A stretch of 46,314 nt of DNA from NCBI GenBank assembly GCA_048213135.1, contig PS015186.1, forward strand, positions 128,591 to 174,904, read 5' to 3'. Numbering within the stretch: position 1 is the first letter of the stretch; every line of letters starts with the position of its first letter. The notes below the pieces were generated by a model that saw only the letters and a program-made list of their open reading frames with translations, did not search any database and was not told the origin of the DNA. Made by a program: the position numbers and the translations under genes. The DNA is from Reclinomonas americana ATCC 50394. Taxonomy: Eukaryota; Jakobida; Jakobea; Jakobida. Below are positions 1 to 9,909 of this stretch, one piece after another.

Positions 1-2
1 TG

Positions 3-4
<2 letters not shown>

Positions 5-101
<97 letters not shown>
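5..101. repeat. (GT)n dinucleotide microsatellite
   Basis: Almost uninterrupted GT dinucleotides from the window start to about base 101. No coding content. Confidence 0.97.
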
Positions 102-589
102 TTTCTCTCATGACTGTATGCATGCAGCTTTGTCACTCAAGGCGACTTTTGTGCGCTGTGGAGTGTGAGCCGTGGCTTGTGTCGACTGATGGAATCGTTG
201 CGCGTTGTTGCATGACTGATTGCTCTCTCTCACTCACTCTTCTCCTCGTGCCTTGCCTTCTCCCTCTCTGTGACTCTCTCTTTCTCTCTCTCTCTTTCTT
301 TTCTTCCTTCCTCTCCGCCTCATCCCATGACATTGTTTTTCCTCCTCTCACCTCTCATGATTTTCCTCTGGACTCTTGACCGTTGATCCTTCACCCTGTC
401 GCTCTCCCTCTTTTCCTCCTCCTCTTCTTTCTCCTCCTCCCTCCTCCTCTTCTTCTTCCGCTTCCTCTTCCTCTTCTTCTTCTTCTTCTTCCTCTGCTTC
501 CTCTTCTTCTTCTTGTTCTTCTTGTTCTGCTTCTTCTGCTTCTCCTCCTTCTTCTTGTTCTGTTTCTTCTTGTCCCCCTCCTCCTCCTC
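102..589. other. C/T-rich stretch without a resolved gene
   Basis: The stretch passes from mixed sequence (102-220) into strongly C/T-rich DNA that runs up to an N-gap. It lies upstream of the LRR gene and probably contains an earlier exon or a long intron of it. A possible exon begins after a CAG near 126, but neither its frame nor its donor can be fixed. The pyrimidine bias on the plus strand matches introns of plus-strand genes elsewhere in the window. Confidence 0.5.
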
Positions 590-1069
590 NNNNNNNNNNN
601 NNNNNNNNNNNNNNNNNNNNNNNNNNNNNNNNNNNNNNNNNNNNNNNNNNNNNNNNNNNNNNNNNNNNNNNNNNNNNNNNNNNNNNNNNNNNNNNNNNNN
701 NNNNNNNNNNNNNNNNNNNNNNNNNNNNNNNNNNNNNNNNNNNNNNNNNNNNNNNNNNNNNNNNNNNNNNNNNNNNNNNNNNNNNNNNNNNNNNNNNNNN
801 NNNNNNNNNNNNNNNNNNNNNNNNNNNNNNNNNNNNNNNNNNNNNNNNNNNNNNNNNNNNNNNNNNNNNNNNNNNNNNNNNNNNNNNNNNNNNNNNNNNN
901 NNNNNNNNNNNNNNNNNNNNNNNNNNNNNNNNNNNNNNNNNNNNNNNNNNNNNNNNNNNNNNNNNNNNNNNNNNNNNNNNNNNNNNNNNNNNNNNNNNNN
1001 NNNNNNNNNNNNNNNNNNNNNNNNNNNNNNNNNNNNNNNNNNNNNNNNNNNNNNNNNNNNNNNNNNNNN
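590..1069. other. Assembly gap (480 N)
   Basis: Run of N preceded by CCT triplets and followed by GTC and TC repeats. It looks like a failure to assemble a simple-sequence tract upstream of the LRR gene. Confidence 0.99.
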
Positions 1070-1080
1070 GTCGTCGTCTC

Positions 1081-1390
<310 letters not shown>

Positions 1391-1410
1391 ATCCCTCCGT
1401 CTCCTCACAG

Positions 1411-4180
1411 CGCCCTTCTCGAACTGGAGATCACCCGCCCTCTCTCCGTGGAATACATGCAGCACGTGCTGGACTCGTTTCCCGCAGCCATTGCCGTGCG
1501 CATCGCCGACGGAGTGCTCATGGATCCCGTGGTCGCGCACGAGCACGATCGCGGAGTCGAGGACTTTGTCGCCGAGCGTCACGAGCTGCTGGCTGAGGTG
1601 CTGGCGGCGGTGACGGAGCAGCGACCGCGCTTGCGCTTCTTGTCGTTGAGTGGCGTGTGTGCGCCCGAGGCCGTGGTTGGGCTGAGCGATGGAATGGCCA
1701 TGCATGAGTGTTTGCGTGACTTGGTGCTCACGGGTGAGCAACACAAGAATTTGAGTCTTTTCCCCCTCCTCCTCTCAATGTCTCTCTCCCATTACGCAGG
1801 CTTATCGCTCGCTCCCTGCGACACCGCCGCCCTCTTCGACGCGCTCTGCACCAACGCCTCGCTGCTGACGCTGGACATCTCGCACAACCCCTCGATGTGG
1901 AATTTCGAGGCTGGCAGAGCAGCAGAGGTGGCGCTGCGCGACAACAAGTGTCTTCGTGTGTTGAATTTGTGTGGTGCGTGAATGATCGTTGCTTGTGATT
2001 CTTGTACTTTCTCTTGCTTCCCTCCTCCTGCTTCCTTCCTCGATGTTTTTGTTTCTTCTTCATTCCATGCGTCCCTCTTCCTTTATCCGTTTTCCGCTTC
2101 ACTTTTCTTCTCTTCCCTCTTGTCCTCCCCCTCCCCTCCCCCTTCTCTTCCCCCTTCTCTTGCCCCTGTCTTTTCTCTCTCATCTCACTCTCCTCTCTTC
2201 CGCTTTCAATTTCACTCCTCTCATTTCCCTCCCTCCCCCATGTCTTCCCCCNNNNNNNNNNNNNNNNNNNNNNNNNNNNNNNNNNNNNNNNNNNNNNNNN
2301 NNNNNNNNNNCCCATCTCTCCCCTTCTATTCTCTCCACATGTCTTCCCCCACCCCTTTCCCCTTCTCTTCCCTCGCTCTTCCCCCTCACCTCTCCCTCTC
2401 TTCCCCCTCTCTTCCCCCCTATCCTCTCCCTCTCACCTTCTCCTTTCCCCCCTTTCCCTTCCCCACTCTCCCTCTCTTCTCCTTCCACCTTGCACAGACA
2501 CCGGCCTGACTGCCCCATGCGCCGCTCGCCTCCTGCTGGGCCTGCACAACAACCGCTTCCTGCGCGAGCTGGTGCTCGACGCCAACGACCTCCGTGAGCA
2601 CTTGCCGGGCGGTGTGCCATACGCCTACACCATTCACATGCAGTCCGAGTTTTGCACGCAGCTAATGCGCTGCCTCTCGTTGAATCGCGACCTCCGCGTA
2701 CTACGCATGAATGGTGCGTCGGCTGCGAAGCTATCTACTTCTTCTGCGGTTCCTGAGAGAAACGCACGCAGCATGCTACCTGGACGACAACATTGTGCTG
2801 GCCCTGGGTCGTGGTCTCGAATCGAACCCGGTCGTCACGCACCTCAGTATCGTCGGCTTCACGTGTGCGGGTCCACTGGCTCCGAATGCCTTGAGCTCGG
2901 CACTCGCGCAGTCGACAATGGCCATCGAGGTGCTCGACATGTCGCAGAGTAGAATGGAGTCGGCGGGCATCGCTGCAGTGGCGCGCGCCCTCGCCGACAA
3001 CCGCAGCGTGCGGGAACTGAATCTCGGAGGTGAGCAGGTTGTTGGGTGACACTCTCGGCTGTTCTGTCTCGCTCGCTCTCTCTCTCCATTGGTCCTTCCT
3101 CCTGTTCATTCTGCCCTGTTCCCTCCGCCCTGTTCCTTCTCCTGTTCCTTCCATTTTTCTTTCTCCTTCATCTTCCCCCTTCTCCTCCCCCCTTCTCCTC
3201 CCCCCTGTTCCCTCCGCCCTATTCCTTGCCCCTGTTGCTTCCATTTTTTCTCCTTCATCTTCCCCCTTCTCTTCCCCCCTGTTTCATCTGCCCGGTTCCT
3301 TCCGCCCTGTTTCTTCCATTTTTCTTTCGTCTTCATCTTCCCCCTTCCTCTCACCCTTTCCCTTCAGCTCCCTTCCTCCTTTCCCTTCTCCCTTTCCCTT
3401 CTCCCTTTCCCTTCTCCCTTTCCCTTCTCCCTTTCCCTTCCACCTTCCCTCTCACCCTTTCCTTGTCCTCTCTCTCCCTTTCCCCTTTCCCCTCACTCTT
3501 TCCCTTCTGCTTCCCTCGCCCTTCCCCTTCTCCTCCCCTTCCCCTTCCCCTTCCTTCTCCCCCTGTCCCCTTTCCCCCTTTCCCCTCTGCGCAGGCCTTT
3601 CCATCACCGACAAGTGCTCCGCCGACGCCCTGGCGCACATGCTGACCCACAATCGATCGATCACCTCACTCGTTCTCTCCCACGCCAACCTGCGCGGCCG
3701 GGAGGCCGTGGAAATCCTCACCGCCCTCGGCCGCAACCGCCATCTCGTCACTGTCGACCTTTCCTTCAACCGGCTCGGCGGCAACGCGCTGGTGAACGAC
3801 GCGCTGGTCGGCGCACTCACTGTCAATCGCCATTTGCGACGACTCGATCTCTCGCACAGTGCGTTTGGTCTCACCGATTTGGCCACGGTGTTGGAGGTGT
3901 TTGCGCAGCGCCGCAATCGCACGCTGCTCGAATTGGTGTTGGAGGGTGCGTCTCTTTTTGTGCACGATGCGTCCTATTTTTTCTCAGAGATTGCGCGCGC
4001 ACAGATAACATGCTGGACGAGACCATTACGGTGCCGCTGCAAGAGTACATGGCACGCAATCGACGTCGACAGCGCCGCAAGATACAGCACAAGGCAGCAC
4101 GATTGCAACGGGAGGAGCTTGCCCGTTTGCGAGCCATGGAGTCCGACGAAGACGATGGCAGTGGTGACGAAGACGACTGA
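1411..4180 (+). CDS. Leucine-rich repeat protein, RNI-like, 5'-partial
   Basis: Six visible exons: 1411-1733, 1800-1973, 2498-2713, 2772-3029, 3595-3945 and 4005-4180 (TGA). The first needs two bases from an unseen upstream exon, so the start is missing. The product is a run of ribonuclease-inhibitor-type LRRs of about 29 residues. Typical strings are SLLTLDISHN, FLRELVLDAN, SVRELNLGG and HLVTVDLSFN. They are followed by a basic, probably helical tail (MARNRRRQRRKIQHK) and an acidic end (ESDEDDGSGDEDD). All five introns interrupt the codon after the LxLxx strand at phase 1, usually a glycine codon, so internal exons are symmetric. Such proteins usually act as protein-binding scaffolds (family knowledge). 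I see no catalytic or NACHT domain and cannot name a specific role. Intron 2 holds a 59-N gap. Intron 3 is only 58 bp. Confidence 0.85.
2252..2310. other. Assembly gap (59 N) in LRR-gene intron 2
   Basis: N-run inside the C/T-rich intron at 1974-2497. The flanks are (CCCCTCTC)-like low-complexity sequence. Confidence 0.98.
3030..3594 (+). repeat. Degenerate pyrimidine repeats filling LRR-gene intron 4
   Basis: A 565-bp intron made mostly of CCTTTCCCTTCTC-like units on the sense strand, for example the array near 3355-3440. There is no coding content. The donor GTGAGC is at 3030 and the acceptor GCAG ends at 3594. Confidence 0.85.
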
Positions 4181-4363
4181 CGAGGGGCACCCTTGATGAA
4201 AGACGGTGGTCGATCGAGAGAAAGCGCGCAAAGCGCTGCTGTCGACGAGGCAGTGCTGTCGGTGGTACGTGCACACACCGAACTCTAGCTTCTCACGCCT
4301 TGTGTGGTCGCGCAAGTGAAGCGATTGCCACTTACCGACACGTGATTGATATTGACTTGTGAT
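4181..4363. other. Short convergent intergenic spacer
   Basis: 183 bp between the stop of the plus-strand LRR gene and the stop of the minus-strand glycosyltransferase-like gene. It must contain both 3' untranslated regions and both polyadenylation sites. I see no further gene. Confidence 0.7.
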
Positions 4364-5380
4364 TCATTGCACTCGCTCTACCGCCCGCTCCACTCGCTGC
4401 CCCAGCTCGCCCGGTATCCTCCACCGACTGTCGAGTCCGGCGCGCTGCTGCGTCTGCGCGATTAACCTCGCCGCCGCGTCATCGTCGAATGTCACTGTCG
4501 CACCATACGAGAGCGAGGAGAAGTAATCGCCGCCCCACGTGTTGCGGTCGTGCTGCATGTACGTGTACAGCGCAGGCGCGTCGATCGCCAGCACCGTGTT
4601 CTCCGCGACGAGCTGCGCCACCGCGGCCGCGTCCTCGCCGCGATCCAGTGACGGGTACACAGGCATGCTCGAGCGCAAGCACAGCAGCGAGTTCTCCCAG
4701 TAGCGATACATCGGTAAGGCAACCGACGCCGACACGTGAGGCCGCACCAGCTGCAGGCGACGCAACACGCAGGCCAACACAGGCTGGAAACCGTACTTGT
4801 GCTCCTCCACCAGCCCGCGCACACTGAGCAACGCCGACAGCTGCACGTGGATGCGATCACGGTCGTACACGTCGTCGTCGTCCCACACCATCACGTAATC
4901 GCCCGAGGCCTCGCGCACCGACAAGTTGCGCATGTCGCCGAGCTTGCGCGCAGTCGCCTCGTCTGCAACCACCACACGCATGCTGGCGTGCTGATCGCCG
5001 CCAGCCACTGCCGCTGCCAGCACGCGCTGGAGGCCCGGCGCACTGGCCTCCGAGGCCACAATCAGCAACTCCCGCGCCTCGTACGTCTGCTGCATGAACA
5101 GGTAGATTGCACGCGCCGCAAGCGACAGCCGCTCAGGGCGTGAGGAGATCATGAGACATGAGACAGTCGGCATCACTCCATCCGCATCCCGCAGCACACT
5201 CGCGATTGGCGTCACAAAGCCGGCCATTGCCGCCCGACTGGTGTTCTGTGCCGGCACCGACAGCATGTACGGGATATTACTGGTGGCTGTCACGATGCAC
5301 ACACAAACACAGAGTAAGCACCGATACGTGAGCAGCGGACTAGCTACAACACAGCAACACGCGCACACCATGTCCGTCAT
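4364..5380 (-). CDS. Family-2-like glycosyltransferase with N-terminal hydrophobic segment
   Basis: An intron-free frame of about 338 residues from the ATG at 5380; the frame also stays open up to an ATG at 5437. The N-terminus is hydrophobic and cysteine-rich (VCACCCVVASPLLTYRCLLC), like a signal anchor. It is followed by a GT-A-like core: a first strand (PTVSCLMISSRPERL), a helix (FMQQTYEARELLIV), and an aspartate-rich DxD-like motif (YVMVWDDDDVYDRDRI) that in such enzymes binds the metal and sugar nucleotide. This suggests a Golgi or ER type II glycosyltransferase; donor and acceptor cannot be told. I chose 5380 because the 5437 start would overlap the stop region of the next gene upstream. 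The hydrophobic part could instead be an intron if this is joined to that gene (see findings). The enzyme class is fairly secure, the 5' end is not. Confidence 0.7.
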   Translation of the reverse strand: MTDMVCACCCVVASPLLTYRCLLCVCVCIVTATSNIPYMLSVPAQNTSRAAMAGFVTPIASVLRDADGVMPTVSCLMISSRPERLSLAARAIYLFMQQTYEARELLIVASEASAPGLQRVLAAAVAGGDQHASMRVVVADEATARKLGDMRNLSVREASGDYVMVWDDDDVYDRDRIHVQLSALLSVRGLVEEHKYGFQPVLACVLRRLQLVRPHVSASVALPMYRYWENSLLCLRSSMPVYPSLDRGEDAAAVAQLVAENTVLAIDAPALYTYMQHDRNTWGGDYFSSLSYGATVTFDDDAAARLIAQTQQRAGLDSRWRIPGELGQRVERAVERVQ

Positions 5381-5426
5381 CGACCAGCTGCAAACGGATC
5401 CGGAGAAACAATAATGAGTGCTCATC

Positions 5427-5996
5427 CTAATCATCATCGATATATATCAAGCGCATCTCACTCACCCACTCTTGAAAGCTCTCCTCCAGTGACGGGCACA
5501 ACTCGTTTGCTCGTTGCTGCTCTTCAGTGGAGGCCAGTGCCCACACACCGCGTTCACTCTCCAAGTTGTCCTTATTCTCACGCACAGTGGTATCCTCTGC
5601 AGATGTACTGGTGCACCTGAAGAGCAGCATGCTGCCGGTGTCCTTGTCGACGTTGCACCACAGTCGACCACACACGCGCACACTGGAGGGGAAGGAGAGG
5701 TCGGGGCACCAACAACGTCGTCTCTGTGCGTGCAAGTTGTGCGCGCGAAAAATGAGCATATTCACCGAGAGAAGAGAGGAGGAAGGTGCGCACCTCTTCG
5801 CCTGCGGAGGTGAACGCGTGGTACTTGTCTGTGTGCAAGTGTGTGTGTGAGAGAGAGCAGAGAACAAGAGTGCGCGCGCGAAAGAGTGTTTGCATCAGTC
5901 ACCATTGAAGCTAAGCACATCATGGATGCAGTGCGTGACAAGCAGCACCACTGTGATGAGGAGCAGGATGCGCGGGTTCTTCACAGTCCTCCGCAT
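5427..5996 (-). CDS. Small signal-anchored protein of unknown family, three exons
   Basis: I assembled this from three short exons: 5996-5903, 5828-5794 and 5723-5427 (TAG). All have GT-AG borders and agreeing phases (1, then 0), giving 141 residues. Exon 1 encodes a basic start and a strongly hydrophobic stretch (MRRTVKNPRILLLITVVLLV), a signal peptide or anchor. Exon 2 reads DKYHAFTSAGEE. Exon 3 contains CWCPDLSFPSSVRVCGRLWC and VDKDTGSMLLFR, with codon choice typical of coding DNA here (GAC, AAG, ACC, CTC), and ends acidic (IYIDDD). I do not recognise the family. Its stop lies only 46 bp before the chosen start of the glycosyltransferase-like gene on the same strand, so it could be that gene's true N-terminal part (anchor plus stem). 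Confidence 0.55.
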
Positions 5997-7343
5997 GTGC
6001 ACACACGCGCACACTCTCGATTATCAGTTTGTCACGTTCGCAGCGGGTCCGTCATTTGTATTGTCCTCCCCCAATCGCGTCTTCGGACGTCTCGCACTCG
6101 CGTGCATCGTAACACAAGCATCACCTCTGATAGTCCTTGGTTGGAGACGGAGGAAAGAATGGAGAGAGGGAGAGATCGTTTCCTCACACAGAGATCGTGC
6201 AGTTTTTTTGTTTTGCCGATGTTGGGGTGTTCCGGATATGAAATGCAGGTCTTGGTTTGGTGTGCGCCGAAGCGCAAGGGCGTGGATAGACATGATGCAT
6301 TGCCGGACTTGAGCTGCTGTGGACACCAAAGACAAGAAGTGCATCGCCGTCGACAAGTGCATTTGCATTCGAATTCCGCAAACAGTTGTCTGGCGGCGCG
6401 CTGAGACCAACGCTCGTGCACTGACTACGCCTGCAGCAAATGGAAGAGGATGACGACGACAGCAGCAAAGCGATGCGCGAGACACCAGACGCGGAGACGC
6501 GCGGCATGTCACCGACACAACGTTGCGTCTGCGTGTTCCAATCTCAGTTGCGTTGAGGCAGCGCGCTTCTTCACAGTCGCACATATACGCCTGCGTCCAT
6601 CACCCTCTCCTTCTCACCGGAGCCATTCTCCACATCTCCAAATACAAACGCCCTCTTGCTCCACTCCCCTCCGCCTCACACAATCTCTGTTACCTTCTCC
6701 AATCACAATCATTGCCAACGTCCCTCTCCCTCGCACCCCATCCTCCCTTCTCTGCTCACCAATCGCCGCCTTTTTTGCAGCACTCTGCCTCACGCAAGAG
6801 CCGCTCTTAGCCTGGCGCTCCTCTTCATATTATCCTTGCCAACTACTCCCTTTTCCATACTCATCTTCACACAGGCGCCGCCACTCTCCTCCGCCTGATA
6901 AAATCCTGCCCGCCTTCTCCTCGCACCCCCTCCTCCCCTCTCTGCTCACCAAGCGCCACTTTCTTGCAGCACCCTGTCTCACTCTTCGCGTCACATCCCT
7001 TTCCTTCCTATTCTCTTCACGCAAGTGCCGTCCTCTTGCATCAACACTTCCCTCGGCCAAACAGAATCCTGACTGACTTCACTTCCCTTTACACCTCGTT
7101 CTCAGCGCCACCTTCTTGCATCACTCCGCCTCACTCTTGCCAACTTCCCCTTTCCTCACATTTCTCTTCACCTCGCATCCTGCACAACTTCCCCTCCATC
7201 TCCCTTCTCTCTTCCCCCTTCCCTCCGTCCTTCTCCGCAACATTACCATTTACGACAACGCATTCTCTCGCTCACTCTTCTCCTTTCGTCTGGTGATGGA
7301 AAGCGCCTGGGGCACCTCCCGAGGAGAGAGAGAGTGTGTCTCC
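5997..7343. other. Intergenic region with degenerate pyrimidine-rich repeats
   Basis: No secure gene. From about 6600 to 7240 the plus strand is C/T-rich. It carries three diverged copies of a block containing TTGCAGCACTCTGCCTCAC-like sequence near 6775, 6963 and 7113. Plus-strand pyrimidine bias usually marks introns of plus genes in this window, so an unrecognised plus transcript is possible. Confidence 0.5.
6312..6451 (+). other. Possible coding fragment, plus strand
   Basis: After a possible acceptor (CTTGAG, about 6308-6313) one frame reads AVDTKDKKCIAVDKCICIR and stays open to a TGA at about 6451. Its first half has coding-like codon use. No start, no partner exon and no family were found, so this may be chance. 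Confidence 0.2.
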
Positions 7344-7537
7344 TCAAATCCACGGCGTCCAGCCCTCGTACATGACGCTCAGGTTGTCGAGGCTGATGGC
7401 CTTTTGCGTAATCTGCCGCACTTGCTCGGCCACCGTCAGTTGTCGCGACGACGTCGGACGACCCTCCAGCTTGGCACGAATCCGCTGCACCGCCTCAGCC
7501 GCGTACACATTGCGCGACTGACGCGCGCGCGATGACA
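7344..7537 (-). other. SMG1: SMG1 C-terminal exon with FATC domain
   Basis: The last exon reads from SSRARQSRNVYAAEAVQRIR through AKLEGRPTSSRQLTVAEQV to SLDNLSVMYEGWTPWI and stop. The acceptor CACAG is just upstream at 7542-7538. The final YEGWTxW is a hallmark of SMG1 FATC, which packs on the kinase activation loop. Confidence 0.93.
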
Positions 7538-9379
7538 CTGTGTGGCCGCAGACGTTGTGTGAGCACACACCTTCCACACACCATTCTGTGTTTCTCACCA
7601 CCGCACCTGGTGTTCGTGCCGCGCTAAACTGCCGCTGCACATGCCCGTGCTGCCTTGGGCGACTCGACTCGCCTCCTTCACCCACCATCTCCTCCGCGGC
7701 CGCCGCCGCAGCTTGCAGCTCCAGGTCGAATCCGGCGACATCCCTCTGCGCCAGACCCTCCTCATCGACCGCCACCAACGCTCTGCACCACCACGATGTG
7801 AGCAGCAGCAGCAGCATAGAGCAACAACATCACACGCGTACGCAACACATGGCCCTCCTCGCCGGCCTCCTCCAGAATCAGCGCCTCCTCTTCACCCAAC
7901 AGCTCGTAGTCCTCGCCCAGTGCACCAATAGCGGCCCCAGACGCGCCCAATGCAGCGTCGCCAGCACGCATCAGCAGCACCAGTTGCACATACAGCTGCT
8001 CCGCGCTGCGACTGAGTTTGGCACTCTCTCGCACCGAGCGCAGTGTGCGCGAATCGTCGTCGGAAAAGTTGTTGCCGATGCCCGTTTTCAGCAAATCCGC
8101 CAGACGCCCGACCTCCTCCAGCAGCTGCTCCATGGTGTCGTGCACGACCTTGGACAGGCGATGCAGCTGCGCGTGCTGGTCGGATCGACTCGTGCTCTTG
8201 TGCAACTGCACCAGTGGCTCCTTGAGCTTGTGGAACACGTCGCGCAGGAGCGGCTGATCGGCACTGAGTTGCGCGGCGCAAGGTCGTAGCAAGTCCACAA
8301 ACTCAGAAAACTGCATGGCGAAGGACTCGTGTCAGTGTCTCCAACACCACAGGATGTGCATGGAAGTGAAGGAATGAACCTTAGCATTGAGGGCCAAAAA
8401 GTTGCGCTCCGCCGCCCGCTGACTGGCCACGCTGTGCTGCACCTCGACTCTCGTCGACTCCAACCGCCGTTGCAGCATGTCGTGCATTTCCGAGTACCGA
8501 GCCGTCTCCTTTCTGCGAGAGGCGAAGAAAAGGGGGTCAGCGCGTGTCACACACGGACGCGCCAGCAATGTCGACGCAACTGGTTCTGCAGGCAGTCGAA
8601 TCGCCACGACAGGAACTGCTGTGCAACACCCATCCACTGCTTCTGCACCGCCACACTCTGCTCAGTCGGCAGTCGCACCGATTCCCACTCCACCAGCGTG
8701 CCACAGACATCCAGCAGCAGCTTGTCCTGTGTTTGCAGAGAAACCAAGAAATTCTCAGCAATTCTGATCTTTCCTGTCTCGCCACTCTCTCTCTTTTCCT
8801 TTCTCTCTCTCCCTCTCCCTCTCCCTCTCTCCCCCCACAACTCACATTTTGCATCAGCGCAGTAAACACGTGACTTCTTGCAGCTGTGGCCTGCGAGGCA
8901 CCCATCGCCATTGCCGGCTGTGCCCAGTTGACGGCGTGCAGGAGCTGCTGCTCGGTCCGGCCATACTCGGCCTCACACTGCTGCACCATCGGCTGCAGCG
9001 CGGCCAGACGCATGCACATATTCCGCAAATCCTCCAGGCACTGTCGGCGGTGACTGACTGCCGTCACATCCAGCGGTGACGGGAGCAACCAGTCCATCAG
9101 CATGCGACTCGTCTGCAACTCATGAACCGTGTGCGTGAGGTACTTGATGCGGCCCTCCAGCATTTGTGCGCGGTCCTTGGCGTACTCGCCGCTGCGGGAG
9201 GCGAAGGGGTGAAGAGGTGAAGGGGTGGAGGGGAAGGAGTGAGAGAGGGGAAGGGGAAGAGGTTGAGAGAGGCGATAGAATAATAGAAGCGCAAACTGAG
9301 ACTGACATAGTGGCGGCGAGCGCGACAGCGATTGGGAGGTGCGTACTGTGACAGAAGGGGCAGGATTGCGACCGAGAGA

Positions 9380-9423
<44 letters not shown>

Positions 9424-9874
9424 AGAGGACGACACAAGAAGAGAGAGAGAGAGCGCATANNNNNNNNNNNNNNNNNNNNNNNNNNNNNNNNNNNNNNNNN
9501 NNNNNNNNNNNNNNNNNNNNNNNNNNNNNNNNNNNNNNNNNNNNNNNNNNNNNNNNNNNNNNNNNNNNNNNNNNNNNNNNNNNNNNNNNNNNNNNNNNNN
9601 NNNNNNNNNNNNNNNNNNNNNNNNNNNNNNNNNNNNNNNNNNNNNNNNNNNNNNNNNNNNNNNNNNNNNNNNNNNNNNNNNNNNNNNNNNNNNNNNNNNN
9701 NNNNNNNNNNNNNNNNNNNNNNNNNNNNNNNNNNNNNNNNNNNNNNNNNNNNNNNNNNNNNNNNNNNNNNNNNNNNNNNNACAGACAGACACAGGCAGAA
9801 ATGAAAAACAAAGAGACCACAGAGAGGCACACATACATACACACACGCACACATACACACCAACACACACCAAT

Positions 9875-9909
<35 letters not shown>

